Below, piece after piece: positions 18,645 through 29,580 of a stretch of 64,000 nucleotides of DNA (position 1 is its first letter; each line of letters starts with the position of its first letter). The stretch covers positions 1-64,000 of the forward strand of contig JAIXPD010000025.1 of NCBI GenBank assembly GCA_027486405.1. The letters are read 5' to 3'. The DNA is from Azospirillum sp. (GTDB lineage: Bacteria; Pseudomonadota; Alphaproteobacteria; Azospirillales; Azospirillaceae). Both the position numbers and the translations under genes were made by a program. The notes under the pieces are model-generated. The model was not told the DNA's origin and made no database searches. It saw only the letters and a list, made by a program, of their open reading frames with translations.

Positions 18645-20030
18645 ATGGCCGGGGATGATCCACGGGGGCATTCCCCAGGGACGTTTGGGCGGCTGGCGCT
18701 TGGCCGCCGGGCGCTTGGTCTGCAACAGGCTGGCGGGCGGCTGCGCGATCTGGTCGGGTTCTTCGGCCATTCGATGCTGCGCTTCTACAACGACAACTGT
18801 TTTCAAACCGCCGCGTCGCTGACCTACACGTCGCTGTTGGCCATTGTGCCGCTGATGACGATCGGTTTTGCCATCTTCTCGGCCTTCCCCGCTTTCAGCG
18901 CGTTGCAGACCGAAATCCAGATGGCGATCTTCAAGAATCTGGTCCCGGAGATCGGCGACGCCATTCTGAATTACCTGTCCACCTTCATGGCGAACGCCGG
19001 GCAGATGCCGATCTTTGGCGTGGTCGGTCTGGCGGTGTCGGCGGTGCTGCTGATCTGGACCATCGAGGGGGCCTTCGCCACCGTCTGGCGGGTGCGCGAG
19101 CCGCGCTCCTACGTGATGCGCATCCTGTCCTTTTGGGCGGTGGTGTCGCTGACGCCGCTGTTCGTCGGTGCCAGCCTGTCGCTGTCGAGCAGCCTGTGGG
19201 CGGCGCTGGAGTTCACCCACCTGGATGGCGTGGCGATGCCGTTGTCGGGCGGTGGCCTGTTGCTGCCGTTGCTGTTGCAGGTGATCGGTTGCTCGCTGCT
19301 CTACCTCATCATCCCCAACCGCGAGGTGTTTTGGATCGACGCGCTGTTCGGCGGCATGGTCGGGGCGCTGCTGTTGGAGGCGTCCAAGGCGATCTTCGCC
19401 TGGTACATGCGGGCCTTTCCCGCCTATCAGACCATCTATGGCGCTTTGTCCACCGTGCCGATCTTCCTGTTTTGGCTGTACATCGCCTGGTCGACCGTGC
19501 TGTTCGGGGCGGTGGTCGCGGCCTCCCTGCCGGAATGGCGGGCGGGGAAGATCACGCGCGGCGGGCCGGAGGGGCTGTCCCCCGCCCAGCGGTTGGCGTT
19601 GGCCCTGGCGGTGCTCGGTGCGTTGAAGGACGCGACCCGACTCGGGGTCGGGCTGCCGCGCCGTGTGTTGGCGGAGCGGGTGCCGGTTGGCAGCCTGCTG
19701 ATCGACGCCATCCTGGAGCAGCTGCGCGACGCCCATTGGGCCGCACACACCACGCGGGATTCCTGGGTGGTGACGCGCGATCTGGCCGACTCGACCCTGC
19801 TCGACCTGATGAAAGCGTTGGGAATCGGCATGCGCGGGTCGGTGCGCGACCTGGGTGGGCTGAACAGCGGGTGGCAGGACCAGGTCGCTCGGCTTCTGGA
19901 TCTGGCCGACGGGCAACAGGCCGCCGTGCTGAACGTCCCGATCAAAACGCTGTTGACCAGCGCCCCGGTGGAGCCGGGGATTCACGCTTTGCCCGCCCTT
20001 GCGATGGCAAAGCGTGACCTCGGTCAATAA
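18645..20030 (+). CDS. YihY/UPF0761 family inner membrane protein
   Basis: A 461-residue protein. The YihY/BrkB core spans about residues 35-300: FYNDNCFQTAASLTYTSLLAIVPLMTIGFAIFS, LIWTIEGAFATVWRV and the conserved FPAYQTIYGALSTVPIFLFWLYIAW, with about six membrane segments. A soluble C-terminal region of about 160 residues follows (LALAVLGALKDATRLG..., LADSTLLDLMKALGIG), as in longer members. The function of the family is not settled (once called ribonuclease BN in error). ATG 18645 has GGAAGGGGGG upstream. The gene stands alone, just downstream of a mobile element. Confidence 0.85.
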   Translation: MAGDDPRGHSPGTFGRLALGRRALGLQQAGGRLRDLVGFFGHSMLRFYNDNCFQTAASLTYTSLLAIVPLMTIGFAIFSAFPAFSALQTEIQMAIFKNLVPEIGDAILNYLSTFMANAGQMPIFGVVGLAVSAVLLIWTIEGAFATVWRVREPRSYVMRILSFWAVVSLTPLFVGASLSLSSSLWAALEFTHLDGVAMPLSGGGLLLPLLLQVIGCSLLYLIIPNREVFWIDALFGGMVGALLLEASKAIFAWYMRAFPAYQTIYGALSTVPIFLFWLYIAWSTVLFGAVVAASLPEWRAGKITRGGPEGLSPAQRLALALAVLGALKDATRLGVGLPRRVLAERVPVGSLLIDAILEQLRDAHWAAHTTRDSWVVTRDLADSTLLDLMKALGIGMRGSVRDLGGLNSGWQDQVARLLDLADGQQAAVLNVPIKTLLTSAPVEPGIHALPALAMAKRDLGQ

Positions 20031-20141
20031 CGGCTTGGGCCAATAACGGCTTGGCGGGTTTGGCGACGAGTGGATCACCCGGACAGAGCCGGGCGGGCCG
20101 TGGCCGTCACGCGGAGGGGGAGGGAGACCGCTGGACGGCCG

Positions 20142-21098
20142 TCACTCCAACCCCGCCTTTTTGCGAACGTCGTAGCTGCGGGTCTTGGACCATTGCTCCA
20201 TGAAACGCACCAGTTCAGCGTCGGGCGGGTCGGGCAGCATGACCTTGAGCTTCACATACTGGTCGCCCGTGGTCCCGGCCGATTGGCTGACCACGCCCTT
20301 GCCGCGCAGACGCAGCACCGATCCGGTGTTGGCCCCCGGCGGGACCTTCACCGCCACCTTGCCACTGATGGTCGGCACCGTGATCGTCGCGCCCAGAACC
20401 GCTTCGTTCAGCGTGATCGGCACCTCGACATGGATGTCGCCATCCTGACGGGTGAAGAAGGGATGGGGTTCGACGTGGACCTCGATGATCGCGTCGCCGT
20501 TGGGCATGCCGCCCATGCCGGGCAACCCCTGGCCCTTCAGCCGCAGCTTTTGCTCGTTCTCCGTGCCGGGGGGAACCGACACGTCGATGCTTTTCCCGTT
20601 GGACAGGCTGATGCGGCGCTTGGTCCCCTGCGCGGCCTCCACAAAGGGAACCGTCACCGAATAGGCGATGTCGCTGCCGCGCACCTTCGGCCCGGTGCCG
20701 GACCCGGTGCCAGCGCTGGCACCGGCGGCCCCCCGGCGGCGACCGCCGCCGAACAGGTCGGAAAACCAATCGTCGCCGCCGCCGCCGCCGAAGAAGGAAT
20801 CATCGGCGGTCCCGCTGTAGGCGCGGCCCCGCCCCGCGTGGCCGCGCGGCCCGGCGTGGCGTTCCTGGCCGGAGGCGTCGATCTCGCCCCGGTCAAACTT
20901 GGCGCGTTTCTCCGAATCGGACAGCAGGGTGTAGGCTGCCGAGATTTCCTTGAAACGCTCCTCGTTCGCCGCATCGCCCGGTTTCAGATCCGGGTGATGC
21001 AGCTTGGCGAGTTTCCGATACGCCTTTTTGATGTCATCGGCGCTGGACGAACGGCTGACGCCGAGAACGCTGTAGGGGTCACGCGTGGCCACGGGCAA
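20142..21098 (-). CDS. DnaJ-like co-chaperone (CbpA type)
   Basis: A 318-residue type II J-protein. The J-domain is at residues 7-70 ([36 protein letters not shown]) with the HPD tripeptide that stimulates DnaK ATPase. A Gly/Arg-rich linker follows, with no CxxCxGxG zinc repeats, then the two C-terminal substrate-binding sub-domains ([43 protein letters not shown]). This architecture fits CbpA/DnaJ C-terminal proteins rather than DnaJ itself. It is downstream of a lipoprotein gene on the same strand, 35 bases apart. From 20031 to 20141 only a short duplication (AATAACGGCTTGG twice) is visible. Confidence 0.88.
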   Translation of the reverse strand: MPVATRDPYSVLGVSRSSSADDIKKAYRKLAKLHHPDLKPGDAANEERFKEISAAYTLLSDSEKRAKFDRGEIDASGQERHAGPRGHAGRGRAYSGTADDSFFGGGGGDDWFSDLFGGGRRRGAAGASAGTGSGTGPKVRGSDIAYSVTVPFVEAAQGTKRRISLSNGKSIDVSVPPGTENEQKLRLKGQGLPGMGGMPNGDAIIEVHVEPHPFFTRQDGDIHVEVPITLNEAVLGATITVPTISGKVAVKVPPGANTGSVLRLRGKGVVSQSAGTTGDQYVKLKVMLPDPPDAELVRFMEQWSKTRSYDVRKKAGLE

Positions 21099-21133
21099 AG
21101 CAATCCTGCCCCCTGGATCGGGGCATCATAAGG

Positions 21134-21607
21134 TTACTGGTTGGCCACGATCTTCCACGCACCATCGGGTTGTTTGCAAGCGGTTCCGTAAGCAACCTCC
21201 GTCCGGCCGCCCACCGTGACCGTCTGCTGGTACTCGCGGCAATAGGTTCCGGCGTTGCTGTAGCCGTCGCGGGTGGTGGTGACGCTGCCGGAATTGCCCG
21301 ATTGCGGGTTGTTCCAGACGATGCGGTCGCCCACCGGGCCGGCGTAGGCGCGCCGCGCGGCCCCGCTGGCGAATTCGGCGTCGGCCTTGTCCAGCGACGC
21401 GCCGATCTCGCGGCCGACGAAGGCACCCAGCAGGGTGCCGACGCCGGTGGCGACCAGCTTGCCCGAGCCGCCGCCGATCTGGGAACCGATCAGGCCGCCA
21501 GCGACGGCACCACCCAGGGTGCCGACCGTCTCCTTCGTGCCGCCGGTGGTGCAGCCCGCCAGAAGGGCCACGGTCAGAACGGTCGGGACGAGTTTCTTCA
21601 CGAGCAT
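21134..21607 (-). CDS. Glycine-zipper (17 kDa antigen-like) lipoprotein
   Basis: A 157-residue outer-membrane-type lipoprotein. The signal peptide ends in a lipobox (VALLAGC, Cys about 19). Residues 27-72 form a Gly-zipper double hairpin (GTLGGAVAGGLIGSQIGGGSGKLVA, GVGTLLGAFVGREIG) typical of the rickettsial 17 kDa surface antigen family. The C-terminal domain contains NPQSGNSGSVTTTRDGY and YCREYQQTVTVGG..EVAYGTACKQPDGAWKI, the RT0821/Lpp0805-type ending. The function is unknown; an envelope-structural role is likely. It may be co-transcribed with the DnaJ-like gene downstream. Confidence 0.88.
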   Translation of the reverse strand: MLVKKLVPTVLTVALLAGCTTGGTKETVGTLGGAVAGGLIGSQIGGGSGKLVATGVGTLLGAFVGREIGASLDKADAEFASGAARRAYAGPVGDRIVWNNPQSGNSGSVTTTRDGYSNAGTYCREYQQTVTVGGRTEVAYGTACKQPDGAWKIVANQ

Positions 21608-21766
21608 CTCTGCCTCAAAAGGTTTGGGTGCCGCCTGCGCCTTATCCGATGGCGCGGTGGTGGACAGTGGTATAAGCGAGCCTATCCTTGCTGTGAATTG
21701 GCATGAGCGTTTGACCTTTGTTTTTCACAGCCCCCGCCATGCCCGGATGGAACAGGACGAATCGCG

Positions 21767-22366
21767 ATGACCGATGTGAACGACCGCAACCCGTATGAGC
21801 TGTTCAGCGAATGGCTGGACGAAGCCGGGCGGAGCGAACCGAACGACCCCAACGCCATGGCGCTGGCCACCGCCGACGCCTCGGGCATTCCGTCGGTGCG
21901 CATGGTGCTGTTGAAGGGCATCGATGAGCGCGGGTTCGTGTTCTACACCAACACCGAAAGCCGCAAGGGCGAACAGCTTCTGGCCAACGCCAACGCCGCC
22001 CTGTGCTTCCACTGGAAATCGCTGCGCCGGTCGGTGCGGGTGGAGGGGGCGGTGGAGCAGGTGACGGACGCCGAGGCCGACGCCTATTTCGACAGCCGCC
22101 CGCGCGAAAGCCGGATCGGGGCCTGGGCCTCGCAGCAATCCCGCCCGCTGGAAGGCCGGTGGGAGTTGGAAAAGCGCGTGGCACAATTCGCCGCCAAACA
22201 CGCGGTTGGCCGGGTGCCGCGCCCGCCGCATTGGACCGGCTTCCGCGTGCTGCCCGCGCGCATCGAGTTCTGGCAGGACCGTCCCTTCCGCCTGCACGAC
22301 CGCTTGCTCTACCGCCGGGACGAGGGGCAAACAAGCGGTTGGGCCACCGAACGCCTGTACCCGTAA
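21767..22366 (+). CDS. pdxH: Pyridoxamine 5'-phosphate oxidase
   Basis: A 199-residue FMN enzyme that oxidises PNP/PMP to pyridoxal phosphate. FMN- and substrate-binding motifs are visible: [56 protein letters not shown] and the C-terminal [27 protein letters not shown]. The last residues are the family's conserved R-L-x-P end. Length is normal. It is divergent from the lipoprotein gene, with about 160 bases between. PLP-dependent metC lies elsewhere in the window but is not linked. Confidence 0.95.
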   Translation: MTDVNDRNPYELFSEWLDEAGRSEPNDPNAMALATADASGIPSVRMVLLKGIDERGFVFYTNTESRKGEQLLANANAALCFHWKSLRRSVRVEGAVEQVTDAEADAYFDSRPRESRIGAWASQQSRPLEGRWELEKRVAQFAAKHAVGRVPRPPHWTGFRVLPARIEFWQDRPFRLHDRLLYRRDEGQTSGWATERLYP

Positions 22367-22524
22367 ACCGGCGCTGGTCCCCCAGTGCTGGTCCCTTGGT
22401 GCCGGGCACCGTCCTGTGGGCTGGGTCGTGCTGGTCGCGACTCGGCCACCGGGCGGCCTCATCGGCTTCGGGGAAACCCGGATTTGGTGTTTCGCCTCGA
22501 TCCACTACAATCTTTTTGCGCATG

Positions 22525-22553
22525 TTGACGCTAGGGTATGCGACCAATGGATA
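22525..22553 (+). promoter_or_regulatory. Possible sigma-70 promoter of the chemoreceptor gene
   Basis: TTGACG (22525-22530), a 17-base spacer and TGGATA (22548-22553) resemble a -35/-10 pair about 100 bases before the chemoreceptor start. The rest of 22367-22655 shows no gene; it contains a short run of CTGGTCCC-like repeats. Confidence 0.35.
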
Positions 22554-22655
22554 AGGGGGGTACCCCTCAATTGGGGGGTTCCACCGGTTGCGAGAAAACC
22601 CAAAGGGCGCAATAATTGTGCGCGGGAGAACGCGTTCGCAAACAAATCTACAAGA

Positions 22656-24059
22656 ATGGTGGCGAAGATGGACGGTGCATTCGGGATTCGGCCTCATCTG
22701 ATTGAAGACATCGCCAAAGAAGCGGGCAATCTGGGCATCGAAATCGCCGACATCGCCGGACACATCGAGGATGTGAACGTTCGCGTGAACCGCCAGTCCG
22801 CCGTTTTTTCCGAACTGCGCGTGACCGGGGCCAAGATGGCGCACAGCACGCAGCGGATTTCGGCCGCTTCGGCCATCGCCCGCACCGTCACCGAACAGGC
22901 CCGGCAGGAGGTGGAAACGTCGCAGGACCGTGTTCAGGCGTCGTTGGCCGACATCCACGCGCTGGTCGCGTCGGTCACGGGGATCGAACAGCAGATCGTC
23001 GGTCTGCGCGGCGCGCTCGACCGGGTGGGCAAGGTCGCCAAGGAGATTTTCGCCATCGCCAAGCAGACCAACCTGCTGGCGCTCAACGCCACGATCGAGG
23101 CGGCGCGGGCGGGCGAGGCCGGGCGGGGGTTCGCCGTGGTCGCCAACGAGGTGAAGGCGCTGTCCTCCAAAACCAGCGAGGCGACGACGGAGATCGACGC
23201 CACCGTGAAATTCCTCAACGAGCAGGCCCAACGGCTGATGAGCGAGAGCGCGGCCAGCGGGGTGAAGGCCCGCGCCGTCAGCGAGGGGACCGCCGCCATC
23301 GGCACGGTGATCGAAACGGTCGGCCGGGCGATGCGGGAACTGCACGGCGAAACCGACAAGATCGAAGCGGCCTCCACCGACATCGCCACTGACTGCGCCG
23401 ATCTGGAGCATGAGATCAACGATCTGGCGGCGGGGGTGAAGCTGTCGAGCGACAACCTGTCCCAGGCGCGCGACCGGGTGAACACCCTGGTGGGAATGAG
23501 CGAGCGGTTGATCGGCATCACCGCTGAGTTGAACATCGAAACGGTGGACACCCCCTTCATCAAGATGGTGATGGCGGCGGCGGCGCGGGTTTCGGTGGCG
23601 TTCGAAGACGCCATCGCGCGTGGCGACATCGGTGAATCCGATCTGTTCGACCGGCAATACCGTCCGGAACCGGGAAGCGACCCGCAGCAGTTCACCACCC
23701 GGTTCACCCAGATTTGCGACCGTCTGTTGCCCGGCATCCAGGAGGAAATCCTCGTCGGCAACGACCGCATCGTGTTCTGCGTGGCGGTGGACGAAAACGG
23801 TTATCTCCCCACCCACAACCGGAAATTCAGCCAACCCCAGGGGCGGGATCCGGTTTGGAACGCGGCCCATTGCCGGAATCGCCGCATCTTCAACGACCGA
23901 GTCGGGTTGGCCGCCGGGCGCAACACCAAACCCTTTCTGCTGCAAACCTACCGCCGCGACATGGGCGGGGGGCAATTTGCCCTGATGAAGGACGTTTCCG
24001 CACCGGTGATGGTGCGCGGGCGGCACTGGGGTGGTTTGCGCGTGGCCTACAAGGTGTAA
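22656..24059 (+). CDS. Soluble methyl-accepting chemotaxis protein
   Basis: A 467-residue receptor without signal peptide or membrane segments, so probably cytoplasmic. The signalling hairpin is at about residues 115-190, with the tip motif [40 protein letters not shown] that binds CheA/CheW. The C-terminal ~120 residues ([70 protein letters not shown]) form the PAS/Cache-like domain found after the hairpin in many alphaproteobacterial receptors, and may sense the ligand. The start could be ATG 22656 or 22668. The ligand is unknown. Confidence 0.85.
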   Translation: MVAKMDGAFGIRPHLIEDIAKEAGNLGIEIADIAGHIEDVNVRVNRQSAVFSELRVTGAKMAHSTQRISAASAIARTVTEQARQEVETSQDRVQASLADIHALVASVTGIEQQIVGLRGALDRVGKVAKEIFAIAKQTNLLALNATIEAARAGEAGRGFAVVANEVKALSSKTSEATTEIDATVKFLNEQAQRLMSESAASGVKARAVSEGTAAIGTVIETVGRAMRELHGETDKIEAASTDIATDCADLEHEINDLAAGVKLSSDNLSQARDRVNTLVGMSERLIGITAELNIETVDTPFIKMVMAAAARVSVAFEDAIARGDIGESDLFDRQYRPEPGSDPQQFTTRFTQICDRLLPGIQEEILVGNDRIVFCVAVDENGYLPTHNRKFSQPQGRDPVWNAAHCRNRRIFNDRVGLAAGRNTKPFLLQTYRRDMGGGQFALMKDVSAPVMVRGRHWGGLRVAYKV

Positions 24060-24135
24060 GATGGTGCGGCGTTGCGCTAGAGTGTGGCGCATCGACGACG
24101 ACGGTGCGCGGCGGCGCGTGTGAAGGGGCGGACGC

Positions 24136-24960
24136 ATGGGGTTTTCTGTCACCTTTTGGGGCGTCCGGGGGACCATCCCATGCCCCATGGCGTCGCATCT
24201 GGGCTTTGGTGGCAACACGTCCTGCGTCGAGGTGGTGGCGGGCGAACAGCGCATCATCCTGGACGCCGGAACCGGCCTGCGCCCGCTGGGGCGCAAGCTG
24301 CTGGCCGAAGGGGTGACGGCGGCCACGCTTCTGCTCAGCCACACCCATCTTGATCACATCAGCGGCTTTCCCTTTTTCGCCCCGGCCTACACCAAGGGGT
24401 TTTCGCTGCGGGTGATGTCCGGTCATCTGATGGGCAGCCCGAACATCGAAACGGTGATGTCGCGCCAGATGGAGCGGCCGCTGTTTCCGGTGCCGTTGCG
24501 CACCATGGGCGGCGACATCAGTTTCATCGAGATTCCGGCGGGCCACAGCTTCAAATTGGCCGGGGGCGTGCGCATCCACACCGCGCCCTTGAACCACCCG
24601 GACGGGGCGACCGGCTTCCGCATCGAGCACCAGGGCCATTCGGTCGCCTACGTCACCGACACCGAGCATGTGCCGGACCGGCTGGACAGCCGCATCCTGA
24701 ACCTCGTCGATGGGGCCGACCTGCTGCTCTATGATTCGACCTACACCGACGAGGAATGGTCGCAGCGCGTCGGCTGGGGGCATTCGACCTGGATGGAGGC
24801 GGTGCGCATCGCGCGCGCCGCGCATGTGAAGCAACTGGGGCTGTTCCATCACGACCCAGACCACGACGACGCCATGATGGAAGGCATCGAAGCGGCGGCG
24901 CGGGCCGAGTTTCCCAACTGCTTTGCCGCCCGCGAAGGGACGACCGTTGTTCTGGGATGA
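24136..24960 (+). CDS. MBL-fold metallo-hydrolase
   Basis: A 274-residue metallo-beta-lactamase-fold protein. It starts MGFSVTFWGVRGTIPCP, then GGNTSCVEV, DAGTGLRPLG and the zinc motif SHTHLDHISGFPFF (HxHxDH), followed by HPDGATGFRIEH, VAYVTDTEH, LYDSTYTDEEW and GHSTWMEAVRIA with FHHDPDHDD near the end. The combination matches PhnP/cyclic-nucleotide phosphodiesterase-like members, so a phosphodiester substrate is likely but not proven. It lies 76 bases after the chemoreceptor gene on the same strand. Confidence 0.8.
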   Translation: MGFSVTFWGVRGTIPCPMASHLGFGGNTSCVEVVAGEQRIILDAGTGLRPLGRKLLAEGVTAATLLLSHTHLDHISGFPFFAPAYTKGFSLRVMSGHLMGSPNIETVMSRQMERPLFPVPLRTMGGDISFIEIPAGHSFKLAGGVRIHTAPLNHPDGATGFRIEHQGHSVAYVTDTEHVPDRLDSRILNLVDGADLLLYDSTYTDEEWSQRVGWGHSTWMEAVRIARAAHVKQLGLFHHDPDHDDAMMEGIEAAARAEFPNCFAAREGTTVVLG

Positions 24961-25099
24961 CAGGCGTTCTGGTGGAACAGGCGTTTTGGCGTGACGATCC
25001 GTCGGGGCTGATGTTCGTTCTGGACCGACGACGCCCAGCCGGGGATGGGGTATAGGGGCGGGGACCGCCTTTTCCGATCCCGCTGCTTGGTTTTCCCCC

Positions 25100-26332
25100 A
25101 TGACCGCCGTCATTCTCAGCCTGTTCACCATCACCTATGTGGGCATGGCGTTGGGGCGCTTTCCCGGTCTGCGCATCGACCGCACCGGCATCGCGCTGGT
25201 CGCCGCGATCCTGCTGCTGACCGTCGGCGCGCTCGACACCAAACAGGCGGTCGAAGCGGTCGATTTTCCCACCATCTTCATCTTGCTGGGCCTGATGATC
25301 CTGTCGGCCCAATACGCGGGTAGCGGTTTTTACGATTGGTGCGCCTTGCGCCTGGCGCGGGCGGCGCGCTCTCCGGCTCGTCTGCTGGCGGTGGTGGTGG
25401 CGGTCGGCGGCGGTCTGTCGGCGGTGCTGGCCAACGATGTGGTGGTCTTTGCCATGACGCCGATGCTGTGCGCCGGGTTGACCGCGCGTCGGCTCGATCC
25501 GCGCCCCTATCTGATCGGTCTGGCCGGGGCGGCGAACGCCGGGTCGGCGGCCACCATGATCGGCAACCCGCAAAACATCCTGATCGGCCAGATCGGCCGC
25601 CTTGATTTTTGGCGCTTTCTGGAGGTCTGTGCGGTTCCGGCGCTGGCTGGGCTGGTGATTGTCTACGCCACCGTCTGGCTGGTCTGGCGCGGGCGTTTTG
25701 GTGAACCGCAAGGCGATGGGGAGGTTCCGGCCGTCCCGCTCGACCGTTGGCAATTGGGCAAGGCGGTGGCGGCGACCGTGGCGTTGCTGGTGCTGTTTGC
25801 CCTGCCGATCCCGCAGGAACACGCGGTGCTGCTGGTGGCAGGGCTGGTGATGATCAGCCGCCGCATGGCCAGCCGCGACATGCTGGGCATGGTGGATTGG
25901 CATCTGCTGGTGCTGTTCGCCGCGCTGTTCGCCATCAACCACGCCCTGGGCCTCACCGGGCTTCCGGCGGCCTTGATCGGCGATCTGACGGCGGCGGGCT
26001 GGCTGCCCGACCGGCTGTCGGTGATGCTGCCGCTGGCGCTGGCGGGCAGCAACAGCATTGGCAATGTTCCGGCGGTGATCCTGCTGCTGGCGGCCTGGCC
26101 GTCGCCGCCGGAAGGGGCGCTGTATGGGTTGGCGGTGCTGACGACGCTGGCGGGCAATTTTCTGCTGCCCGGCAGCCTTGCCAACATCATCGTCGCCGAA
26201 CGTGCGGCGGCGTCCGGGGTGCGGCTGGGCTTTGCCGAGCACGCCCGTTGCGGGGTGCCGATGGCGCTGCTGTCGATGGCGCTGGCGGCGTTGTGGTTGT
26301 GGGGCCGGGGATGGATGCCGTTCACCGGCTGA
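25100..26332 (+). CDS. SLC13/ArsB-type anion permease
   Basis: A 410-residue inner-membrane protein with about ten hydrophobic segments in two halves. Features of the ion-transporter superfamily are ILLTVGALDTKQAVEAVDFPTIFILLGLMIL, LSAVLANDVVVFAMTPMLC and the hairpin motif AATMIGNPQNILIGQIGRLDF; the second-half counterpart is LALAGSNSIGNVPAVILLL with LPGSLANIIVAERAA. Members carry arsenite, dicarboxylates or sodium/proton; the substrate cannot be told here and no arsenic genes are nearby. It follows the MBL gene by 139 bases. Confidence 0.75.
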   Translation: MTAVILSLFTITYVGMALGRFPGLRIDRTGIALVAAILLLTVGALDTKQAVEAVDFPTIFILLGLMILSAQYAGSGFYDWCALRLARAARSPARLLAVVVAVGGGLSAVLANDVVVFAMTPMLCAGLTARRLDPRPYLIGLAGAANAGSAATMIGNPQNILIGQIGRLDFWRFLEVCAVPALAGLVIVYATVWLVWRGRFGEPQGDGEVPAVPLDRWQLGKAVAATVALLVLFALPIPQEHAVLLVAGLVMISRRMASRDMLGMVDWHLLVLFAALFAINHALGLTGLPAALIGDLTAAGWLPDRLSVMLPLALAGSNSIGNVPAVILLLAAWPSPPEGALYGLAVLTTLAGNFLLPGSLANIIVAERAAASGVRLGFAEHARCGVPMALLSMALAALWLWGRGWMPFTG

Positions 26333-26421
26333 TGTTGACGCATAGGGTGACGTTGACCCCGAATGAGGTTGACCCAAATGACGTTGACCCAAATGACGTT
26401 GGCCCAAATGACGTTGGTCGG
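26331..26421. repeat. Tandem 15-bp repeat, about five and a half copies
   Basis: Units of TGACGTTGACCCAAA, some with one to three changes, run from the last bases of the permease gene to 26421: 26331, 26348, 26364, 26379, 26394 and 26409. The first two units are spaced by 16-17 bases, the later ones by exactly 15. The repeat ends about 60 bases before the HD-GYP start, so it lies in that gene's upstream region. Confidence 0.85.
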
Positions 26422-26483
26422 CGCCGCGCGCATCCCCTTTCCTCCGCCGGAGAGCGTGCGTAAGGTGATTGGGGGACACGCGC

Positions 26484-27731
26484 ATGGGGGTGCGCGCCGT
26501 TGGGGGAGTGTGGGTGGTGGATCTGGTTGGTCAGTTTCTGGAATTCATTGAACAATCGCCCAACCAGTCTTTGCAGGCGGTCAGCGACCGCGTGCTGCGC
26601 AAGTGCCGGGAATTGACGCGGGCGGAGGCGGGCAGCGTCTTCATGCTGCGCGGCCAGGGGCGCAGCCGCCATCTGGAGGCGGTCTGCGCGCAGAACGACG
26701 TCATTCGGACGAAAACGGCGGCCTTCACCGTGCCGCTCAACACCACCTCCATCGTCGGCTATGTCGCGGCCACCGGCAACACGGTGCTGATCGACGACGC
26801 TTACTCCATCCCGGTGGATGAGCCGTACCGCTTCAACCCGGGCTTCGACCAGCGCACCGGCTACCGCACCCGCTCCATCATGGCCTTCGCGCTGAAGGGC
26901 ATGCAGGACAAGCCGGTGGGGGTGGTCCAACTCATCAACCGCCGTCCCGAGGGGGCGGGAGAGCCGCTGACCTTTCTGCCCGACCACGAGACGATGATCG
27001 CCCCGGTCAACCATCTGGTCGGCCGGGCGCTGGAGCGCGCGGCGACGATGGAACGGCTGAAGGAGCGCAACCGCGAACTGACGCGGGAACGCCGCCGGGT
27101 GGCGGAGTCGCAGGTGGAGACCGAACGCGCTTTCATGGTGTCGGTCAATCTGCTGGCCAAGGCCGCCGAGGTGCACGACGAGGACACCGGCAACCACATC
27201 CTGCGCGTCAACGAATACTCCCACGCCCTGGCGCAATGGGCGGGCTGCACGCGGGCCTTTTGCAAGGAAATCCGTTTTTCCGCCGCCCTGCACGATGTCG
27301 GCAAGATGAGCGTCGATCAGGCGGTGCTGCACAAGCAGGGGCGTTTGGACGAACGGGAACTGGCCGAGATGCAGCGCCATCCCGTCTATGGCTATGAAAT
27401 CCTGATGGCGTCCGACCGGCTGAAGATGGCCGCCGACATCGCGCTGTGCCATCACGAGCAATGGGCCGGAACCGGCTATCCCCGTGGCTTGAAGGGGGAG
27501 GAGATCCCCTTGGCCGCGCGCATCGTCTCCATCGCCGACTGCTACGACGCCTTGCGCAGCAAACGCCCCTACAAACCATCCTTCAGCCACGACAAGGCGG
27601 TGTCGATCCTGCTGAACGGCGACGACCGCATCGACCCGGCCCGCCATTTCGACCCGCGCCTGATGGCGCTGTTCGCCGAGCGTCACGCGGAGTTCGACCG
27701 GATTTGGAACGAACTCCGCGACGAGGAATAG
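26484..27731 (+). CDS. GAF-HD-GYP cyclic di-GMP phosphodiesterase
   Basis: A 415-residue cytoplasmic signalling protein. An N-terminal GAF domain (about 10-175; FIEQSPNQSLQAVSDRVL..., SIVGYVAATGNTVLIDDAYS, SIMAFALKG.. GVVQLINR) is followed by a short coiled coil and an HD-GYP domain (about 205-410). The catalytic HD is in AALHDVGKMSVD; the HHExxxGxGYP signature is HHEQWAGTGYPRGLKGEEIP, with ARIVSIADCYDALRSKRPYK after it. It should degrade c-di-GMP under control of a GAF ligand. ATG 26484 is preferred over TTG 26469. Confidence 0.88.
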   Translation: MGVRAVGGVWVVDLVGQFLEFIEQSPNQSLQAVSDRVLRKCRELTRAEAGSVFMLRGQGRSRHLEAVCAQNDVIRTKTAAFTVPLNTTSIVGYVAATGNTVLIDDAYSIPVDEPYRFNPGFDQRTGYRTRSIMAFALKGMQDKPVGVVQLINRRPEGAGEPLTFLPDHETMIAPVNHLVGRALERAATMERLKERNRELTRERRRVAESQVETERAFMVSVNLLAKAAEVHDEDTGNHILRVNEYSHALAQWAGCTRAFCKEIRFSAALHDVGKMSVDQAVLHKQGRLDERELAEMQRHPVYGYEILMASDRLKMAADIALCHHEQWAGTGYPRGLKGEEIPLAARIVSIADCYDALRSKRPYKPSFSHDKAVSILLNGDDRIDPARHFDPRLMALFAERHAEFDRIWNELRDEE

Positions 27732-27752
27732 AACGGATGCCGGGGCGGCGGA

Positions 27753-28936
<1,184 letters not shown>

Positions 28937-28940
<4 letters not shown>

Positions 28941-29440
28941 GGGTGTTTCTCCTGACAATCTTTGCAGACGCCGCGCACCTCCACGGTGGGACGCTGAACA
29001 CGGAAACCGCGCGCGATGGCGGCGGACTCGATGGCGGTGCGGATCGACGAATCGTCGATCTCGGCGGCGTCGCCGCACCCCTCGCACACCAGGAATTGCC
29101 CGGAATGGCTGGCACCGGGAGACGCACAGCCGACATAGGCGTTGAGCGATTCGATGCGGTGGACCAACCCCTGTTCCACCAGGAACTCCAAGGCCCGGTA
29201 CACCGTCAGCGGTGCGGTGGACTTGCCGTCCTGTTGGCTCAGATCCTCCAGAATGGCGTAGGCCCCGCGCGGGCGATGGCTGGACCACACCAGTTCCAGC
29301 ACCCGGCGGCGCAGCGTGGTCAGCCGCGCGCCGCGCTGGGCGCACAGCGCGTCGGCGCGGGCGAGCGCGTCTGCCACGCAATGGGCGTGGTCGTGCCGGG
29401 CGTGAGGCGTCGGGGTGGGGGGGGCGGTGTCGATGCTCAT
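28937..29440 (-). CDS. zur: Zinc uptake regulator Zur (Fur family)
   Basis: A 167-residue Fur-family repressor. The winged helix is at about 25-100 (ALCAQRGARLTTLRRRVLELVWSSHRPRGAYAILEDL...TVYRALEFLVEQGLVHRIE), and the dimer/metal domain has HSGQFLVCEGCGDAAEID and a terminal CKDC, the two CxxC pairs of the structural zinc site. Assignment to Zur rather than Fur rests on the coupled COG0523 gene and the TGTTAT-type palindrome directly upstream. There is no ribosome binding site before ATG 29440, only the operator. Confidence 0.88.
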
Positions 29441-29459
29441 GATGTTATTTTATAACATC
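29441..29459. promoter_or_regulatory. Zur box overlapping the zur promoter
   Basis: GATGTTATTTTATAACATC is a perfect 8-3-8 palindrome ending next to the zur ATG (29438-29440). It resembles the alphaproteobacterial Zur consensus TGTTAT...ATAACA. On the minus strand it contains TATAAA ending about 8 bases before the ATG, a good -10 position for a leaderless transcript. Zur bound here would block its own operon. Confidence 0.8.
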
Positions 29460-29517
29460 TCTGCGAGCGATGGAAACCCCGCTTCATCGCCAGGGCGGGA
29501 AAAAGCAGCGGAACGGA

Positions 29518-29549
29518 AAGGGGGCGGCTCCGTGCGGAGCCGCCCCCTT
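29518..29549 (-). terminator. Terminator after phoX
   Basis: AAGGGGGCGGCTCCG and CGGAGCCGCCCCCTT form a perfect hairpin about 32 bases beyond the phoX stop on the minus strand. The trailing T-run is short (TTTCC). Confidence 0.75.
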
Positions 29550-29580
29550 GCGTGTCGTGCGCGTCGCGGTCAGGCGGCGA

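Noticed and set aside
20031-20141. Short repeat AATAACGGCTTGG near the end of the yihY gene as a mobile element
   Set aside because: Only two adjacent copies and no ends or target duplication; likely simple slippage.
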